Position numbers and translations under genes: made by a program. Positions 5,246 through 8,053 of a stretch of DNA of 8,053 nt are shown here, piece by piece. The notes under the pieces were generated by a model. It did no database searches. It was not told the origin of the DNA and saw only the letters and a list, made by a program, of their open reading frames with translations. The stretch spans positions 1 to 8,053 of the forward strand of contig JAMJFQ010000072.1 of NCBI GenBank assembly GCA_023544605.1. Reading direction: 5' to 3'. Source of the stretch: ANME-2 cluster archaeon. Its GTDB lineage: Archaea; Halobacteriota; Methanosarcinia; Methanosarcinales; Methanocomedenaceae. How positions within the stretch are numbered: position 1 is the stretch's first letter; each line of letters opens with the position of its first letter.

Positions 5246-7540
5246 ATGACGAATTACGGAACCCTACTCTTGAACAGTACGCTTTTGTTCAGTCTTCTGT
5301 CCATAGCACTGCTTCTGTATCGTGAATATTCGGGTGTGGAAGATATCACCAAATCGGCCAGGTGGACCATCAGGATATCTGCACTGCTATCGACACTTTC
5401 CATGGTGTTGCTGATAAATTATTTCCTGACATCTGATTTCAGGTTCATTTATGTAACCCAGAATTCATCTACCCTGCTCAGCACCTTCTACCAGCTCGCT
5501 GCTACCATAGCAGTGCAGGATGGTGCAATGGTGTTCTGGGCGGCACTCGTATTCTTGCAGGCCCTGTGGATAAGTGAGCGGTACGATCTGGATTCACCTT
5601 TCTTCAGGAGAATGCAGATAATCATGCTGTCTGTTGGTGCCATATTTATCTATGTCATTGTGTACAAGTCCAGCATGTATCCGTTCCAGACCTGGTTCGA
5701 CCTCTGGGGCAGTCAGTACAACTTACCGGTAGATTACGCATTCGCAGAAGGAGCTGGACTGCGACCTATACTAAAAGACCCGATAATGGCCATCCACCCG
5801 CCTTTACAGTTCGTGGCCTATGCCACCACACTGATACCCTTTGCTGCCGCCCTTTCATACCTGATAACCCCGGGTGTGGGCAAACAGTGGGAGAGAGTAC
5901 AGCGTCAGTGGATACGTATCTCCTGGTTCACCATGTCAGTTACACTGGTGGTAGGCGGCGCATGGATATACGGGCTGGCCCAGTGGGGTAACCTTTCAGG
6001 CACAGGTAATATCTGGGCATGGGACCCTTACGAGACCACCCCCTTCCTGGTCTGGATGATAACAACCATTTTCATTCACATGGCTTATAAATACAGGACC
6101 AGGGGCGCATATGAGAACCTGACACCTATGTTCGCGACTCTTACTTTCACCAGTTCACTATACGCGGGCTGGGTGGCACGCAGCGGTTCGGTATCATCCA
6201 CCCATGATGTGGGTGCACTGCCAAGTGGAAGTATATTCTTCTGGACGACTGTACTGCTGCTGGTCGGAGTGGCAGTATTGACATTTATGCGGATAAAGGA
6301 CGCGAAGGATGAGGAAGGAGTAGGCGGACCCCTGCTTTCCGAATCAAACATATTTGACCTCACAGCTATCGTGTTCGTGATACTTTCTTTCATTGCTTTC
6401 TTTGGCATCACAGCACCTATCTATTCAAAGCTTGTGATGAACCTTAACGCCAGTCCTACAGAACGGGAGTTCTTTAATACGCTGGCGTACCCGTTCACCA
6501 TGTTGTTGATGCTGATTATAGGTGTATGCCTACCCTATAAGTCCATAGTGAAGAAAATAGGGGAGCAGAAGTATTTCATGGTCGCGGCTGTTGTTTTGCT
6601 GTTTAGCATTATTCTTGCCTTCATAATACCCGAGGGGCGGCCCGAATTCTATGTGATAAACCATGCCAGTCTGTTCTACCGGTCCACTTCGGGGTTCACC
6701 CAGATGCTGGGAAGCATATCACTACTGAGCTACGCACCGATATTCATTTTCTCGCTGCTGGCTATCTTATATAAGTTCACAATAGACACGAGAAATACAG
6801 AGGATAAGAAAAAGCTGCTTAAACCTGCAGGGGTCACCCTGATACACCTTGGGACTATTATCCTGCTGTTGGGTGTTATTGTAAGCCAGTCCTTTGATGT
6901 GACCTATCGGGTCAATTATGCTGATGCCCAATTGGGGAATACACAATATTTCAGTGTCGGTATGCTTGACGATTTCGGTACGAATAGAGACTACAGCGAC
7001 CAACCGCTGGGCTTCCAGTTAATACCTGCTGATACCGGCGGTCCAATTCATAGGGAGGCAACCGATGACAGGATGGTAGAGGGATTGACCAAGAATACGT
7101 TCTATGTCAACCTGTACAGAGATGGTCAGGTCATATCTACTGGTGCAGTGCGCTACTGGATCGAGCTATATGACGAGAACCTGGACGGTACACCTGAACG
7201 GGTTGAGTGGACCGAGATTATGGATGATGAACAGCTTCTTACGACTTATCATGTAAAGTATGGTGGGCGGGCAGGCAGTGGCTACAATTTCGTGGTCAAA
7301 GAAATTCCACTTATCAGTTTCGTATGGATCGGGTCTGCATTGATGTGTATTGGTTCCCTGCTGGCATTTGCTCATCAGCAGATGTTCAGTGCAAGTGTTA
7401 AAGTGCCCGAACCAGGGCAGCGGGCTGCTCCTGTTAAGAAAGCAGCGAAAAAGAAGCCTGTGGCTGCTAAAAAGAGTGCGAGCAGAGCTGCAGATAAGTA
7501 TGAAAAGATGTTGATGGACGAACTTGAGGCCGAAAAGTAA
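5246..7540 (+). CDS. ccmF: CcmF-type cytochrome c haem lyase subunit
   Basis: The 764-residue membrane protein is a CcmF/CcmC-superfamily haem handling protein. CcmF joins haem from holo-CcmE to CxxCH motifs of apocytochromes c on the outer face of the membrane. The tryptophan-rich (WWD) haem loop is seen as WGNL-to-WAWDPYETTP (247-265). Four histidines align by context with the conserved CcmF set: H184 in AIHPPL, H278 after the WWD loop, H320 in ARSGSVSSTH, and H534 in TLIHLG. About a dozen hydrophobic segments span 7-548, then an extracytoplasmic domain (about 550-685), a last membrane helix (688-709) and a Lys/Ala-rich tail (726-747). It is longer than the ~650-residue bacterial CcmF, mostly because of the C-terminal end. 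No other ccm gene is in the window. The ATG is supported by GGTGA and a strong TATA box. It implies c-type cytochromes in this organism. Confidence 0.93.
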   Translation: MTNYGTLLLNSTLLFSLLSIALLLYREYSGVEDITKSARWTIRISALLSTLSMVLLINYFLTSDFRFIYVTQNSSTLLSTFYQLAATIAVQDGAMVFWAALVFLQALWISERYDLDSPFFRRMQIIMLSVGAIFIYVIVYKSSMYPFQTWFDLWGSQYNLPVDYAFAEGAGLRPILKDPIMAIHPPLQFVAYATTLIPFAAALSYLITPGVGKQWERVQRQWIRISWFTMSVTLVVGGAWIYGLAQWGNLSGTGNIWAWDPYETTPFLVWMITTIFIHMAYKYRTRGAYENLTPMFATLTFTSSLYAGWVARSGSVSSTHDVGALPSGSIFFWTTVLLLVGVAVLTFMRIKDAKDEEGVGGPLLSESNIFDLTAIVFVILSFIAFFGITAPIYSKLVMNLNASPTEREFFNTLAYPFTMLLMLIIGVCLPYKSIVKKIGEQKYFMVAAVVLLFSIILAFIIPEGRPEFYVINHASLFYRSTSGFTQMLGSISLLSYAPIFIFSLLAILYKFTIDTRNTEDKKKLLKPAGVTLIHLGTIILLLGVIVSQSFDVTYRVNYADAQLGNTQYFSVGMLDDFGTNRDYSDQPLGFQLIPADTGGPIHREATDDRMVEGLTKNTFYVNLYRDGQVISTGAVRYWIELYDENLDGTPERVEWTEIMDDEQLLTTYHVKYGGRAGSGYNFVVKEIPLISFVWIGSALMCIGSLLAFAHQQMFSASVKVPEPGQRAAPVKKAAKKKPVAAKKSASRAADKYEKMLMDELEAEK

Positions 7541-7562
7541 CTACGGCCTCATTGTTTTTTTT
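7526..7562 (+). terminator. Hairpin plus T-run terminator of ccmF
   Basis: GAGGCCG (7526-7532) pairs perfectly with CGGCCTC (7544-7550) around an 11-base loop that contains the ccmF stop codon. ATTG and eight T residues (7555-7562) follow. This is a textbook intrinsic-type terminator. A T-run alone is often enough in archaea. The overlap with the last codons is notable. Confidence 0.8.
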
Positions 7563-7671
7563 ATTGGTGAAGGTTTTTTTAAAATCGCATCAATGCCATG
7601 TGGCTGAGCTGGGGGCATACATGGCAGCGGTTGAAGTGTATGTAAGCTGTAGCATGGATGTATGGTTAACT

Positions 7672-7738
7672 CACCGCAGAGAATCAGAGGGCACAGAGGA
7701 ATTTGTTGCATTAACTTTTCTTTCTTTGTGTTCTTCGT
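7672..7738. repeat. GCAGAG-type dispersed repeat
   Basis: CACCGCAGAGAATCAGAGG followed by GCACAGAGGAA, then further on TTTCTTTGTGTTCTTCG, forms an imperfect inverted arrangement typical of ACCGCAGAG repeats scattered between genes in Methanosarcinales and other genomes. It is related in composition to the remnants at about 62-76 and 2041-2075. Confidence 0.55.
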
Positions 7739-7751
7739 TGAATATAGTACA

Positions 7752-7793
7752 AATAATATATTTTAACAGCTATGGCAACACTCCACACACAAC
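7752..7793. repeat. 42 bp motif, copy 2
   Basis: It matches 311-352 at 34 of 42 positions. Read on the minus strand in the frame of the small Cys-rich peptide, it encodes LCVECCHSC followed by a stop, against LYVECCQVC and a stop at the left end. Upstream of this the frame stays open for a while but the match to the peptide is lost. It is either a decayed second copy of that gene or a non-coding repeat. Confidence 0.55.
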
Positions 7794-7941
7794 AACTGAA
7801 TCCAAATTTCCCAGCCAACATCCAGCGCATGTCCACTCGCACGCAGACACCTTTGTAGGAGTGAGGCAGGAATCAGATTTATAGCAGGTACTTTATTTCA
7901 CATTCCCGACTCTCCGAACCCAGGCAACATAAATCAAACAA

Positions 7942-8019
7942 GGTTGGCTGCCACCGTGCTGCCCTATCGGGCAGCGGTGGCAGGGACAGTTGAATAGCCA
8001 ACCAAATGCCTGTTTTTTT
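7942..8019 (+). terminator. Large GC-rich stem-loop followed by T-run
   Basis: CTGCCACC (7948-7955) and GCTGCCC (7958-7964) pair with GGGCAGC (7969-7975) and GGTGGCAG (7976-7983). The result is a 15 bp stem with a 2-base bulge and a TATC loop. An outer pair GGTTGGCT/AGCCAACC (7942-7949 with 7996-8003) flanks it, sharing its last bases with the inner stem. Seven T residues follow at 8013-8019. It has terminator form on the plus strand, but no gene lies directly upstream, so it could instead end an unseen small RNA or be a repeat element. Confidence 0.5.
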
Positions 8020-8053
8020 AATGCAATTCGAGCCCCCCACCTCCAACCACCCA

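Larger units (their letters stand above)
7563..8053. other. Non-coding right end with repeats and stem-loops
   Basis: No gene is supported in these ~490 bases. A 110-codon open frame on the plus strand (7552-7884) starts inside the terminator T-run, crosses repeat sequence, and has no family features. The stretch holds a small stem TGCCATG/CATGGCA (7594-7600 with 7620-7626), a GCAGAG-type repeat (about 7672-7738), copy 2 of the 42 bp motif (7752-7793), and a large stem-loop with a T-run (7942-8019). The last 24 bases are C-rich. Confidence 0.6.

Noticed and set aside
7552..7884. 110-codon open frame on the plus strand
   Set aside because: It starts within the ccmF terminator, runs through dispersed repeat sequence, has no ribosome site and has no family-like composition.

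Overview
The window looks archaeal, most likely from the Methanosarcinales or a related ANME (methane-oxidising) lineage. The evidence is a tRNA-Gln with an A1-U72 end pair and no encoded CCA, BRE/TATA-type promoters with GGAGG/GGTGA ribosome sites, an archaeal ATPase_2/DUF234 ATPase, a surface protein with a PGF-CTERM-like tail, an Alg5-like glycosyltransferase, a rubredoxin/ferritin-like protein, and a CcmF cytochrome c maturation protein. CcmF points to a lineage that makes c-type cytochromes. The lineage is inferred from this combination and not proven by any single marker.

Layout. Bases 1-489 are mostly non-coding. They hold dispersed repeats and a possible 39-residue cysteine-rich peptide gene (322-441, minus). 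Bases 490-1866 (minus) encode the ATPase, which is more AT-rich than its neighbours and is bracketed by two diverged copies of one ~65 bp repeat. Bases 1867-2314 hold a GC-rich inverted repeat and more repeat remnants. A glycosyltransferase (2315-3031, minus) follows a tRNA-Gln(CTG) gene (3056-3128, minus) by only 24 bases. Divergent from these is a secreted surface protein (3264-4445, plus). It converges on a rubrerythrin-like gene (4485-5000, minus) with a 9 bp perfect hairpin between them. The rubrerythrin-like gene diverges from ccmF (5246-7540, plus) across a 245-base promoter region that holds an 11-base palindrome. ccmF ends in a clear hairpin plus T-run terminator. Bases 7541-8053 are non-coding, with repeats, a second copy of a 42 bp motif seen near the left end, and a large stem-loop followed by a T-run.

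How the genes relate. CcmF (haem attachment to apocytochromes) and the rubrerythrin-like protein (peroxide or iron handling) are both redox functions and share one divergent control region. The glycosyltransferase probably charges a lipid-phosphate carrier with a sugar for surface glycosylation. The neighbouring surface protein, with seven N-glycosylation sequons, is a plausible type of target, but that link is inference. No coherent defence system, CRISPR array or intact transposon is visible. The most unusual items are a C in place of the near-universal U33 in the tRNA, the tight tRNA-glycosyltransferase junction, the small Cys-rich reading frame, and the repeat architecture around the ATPase.
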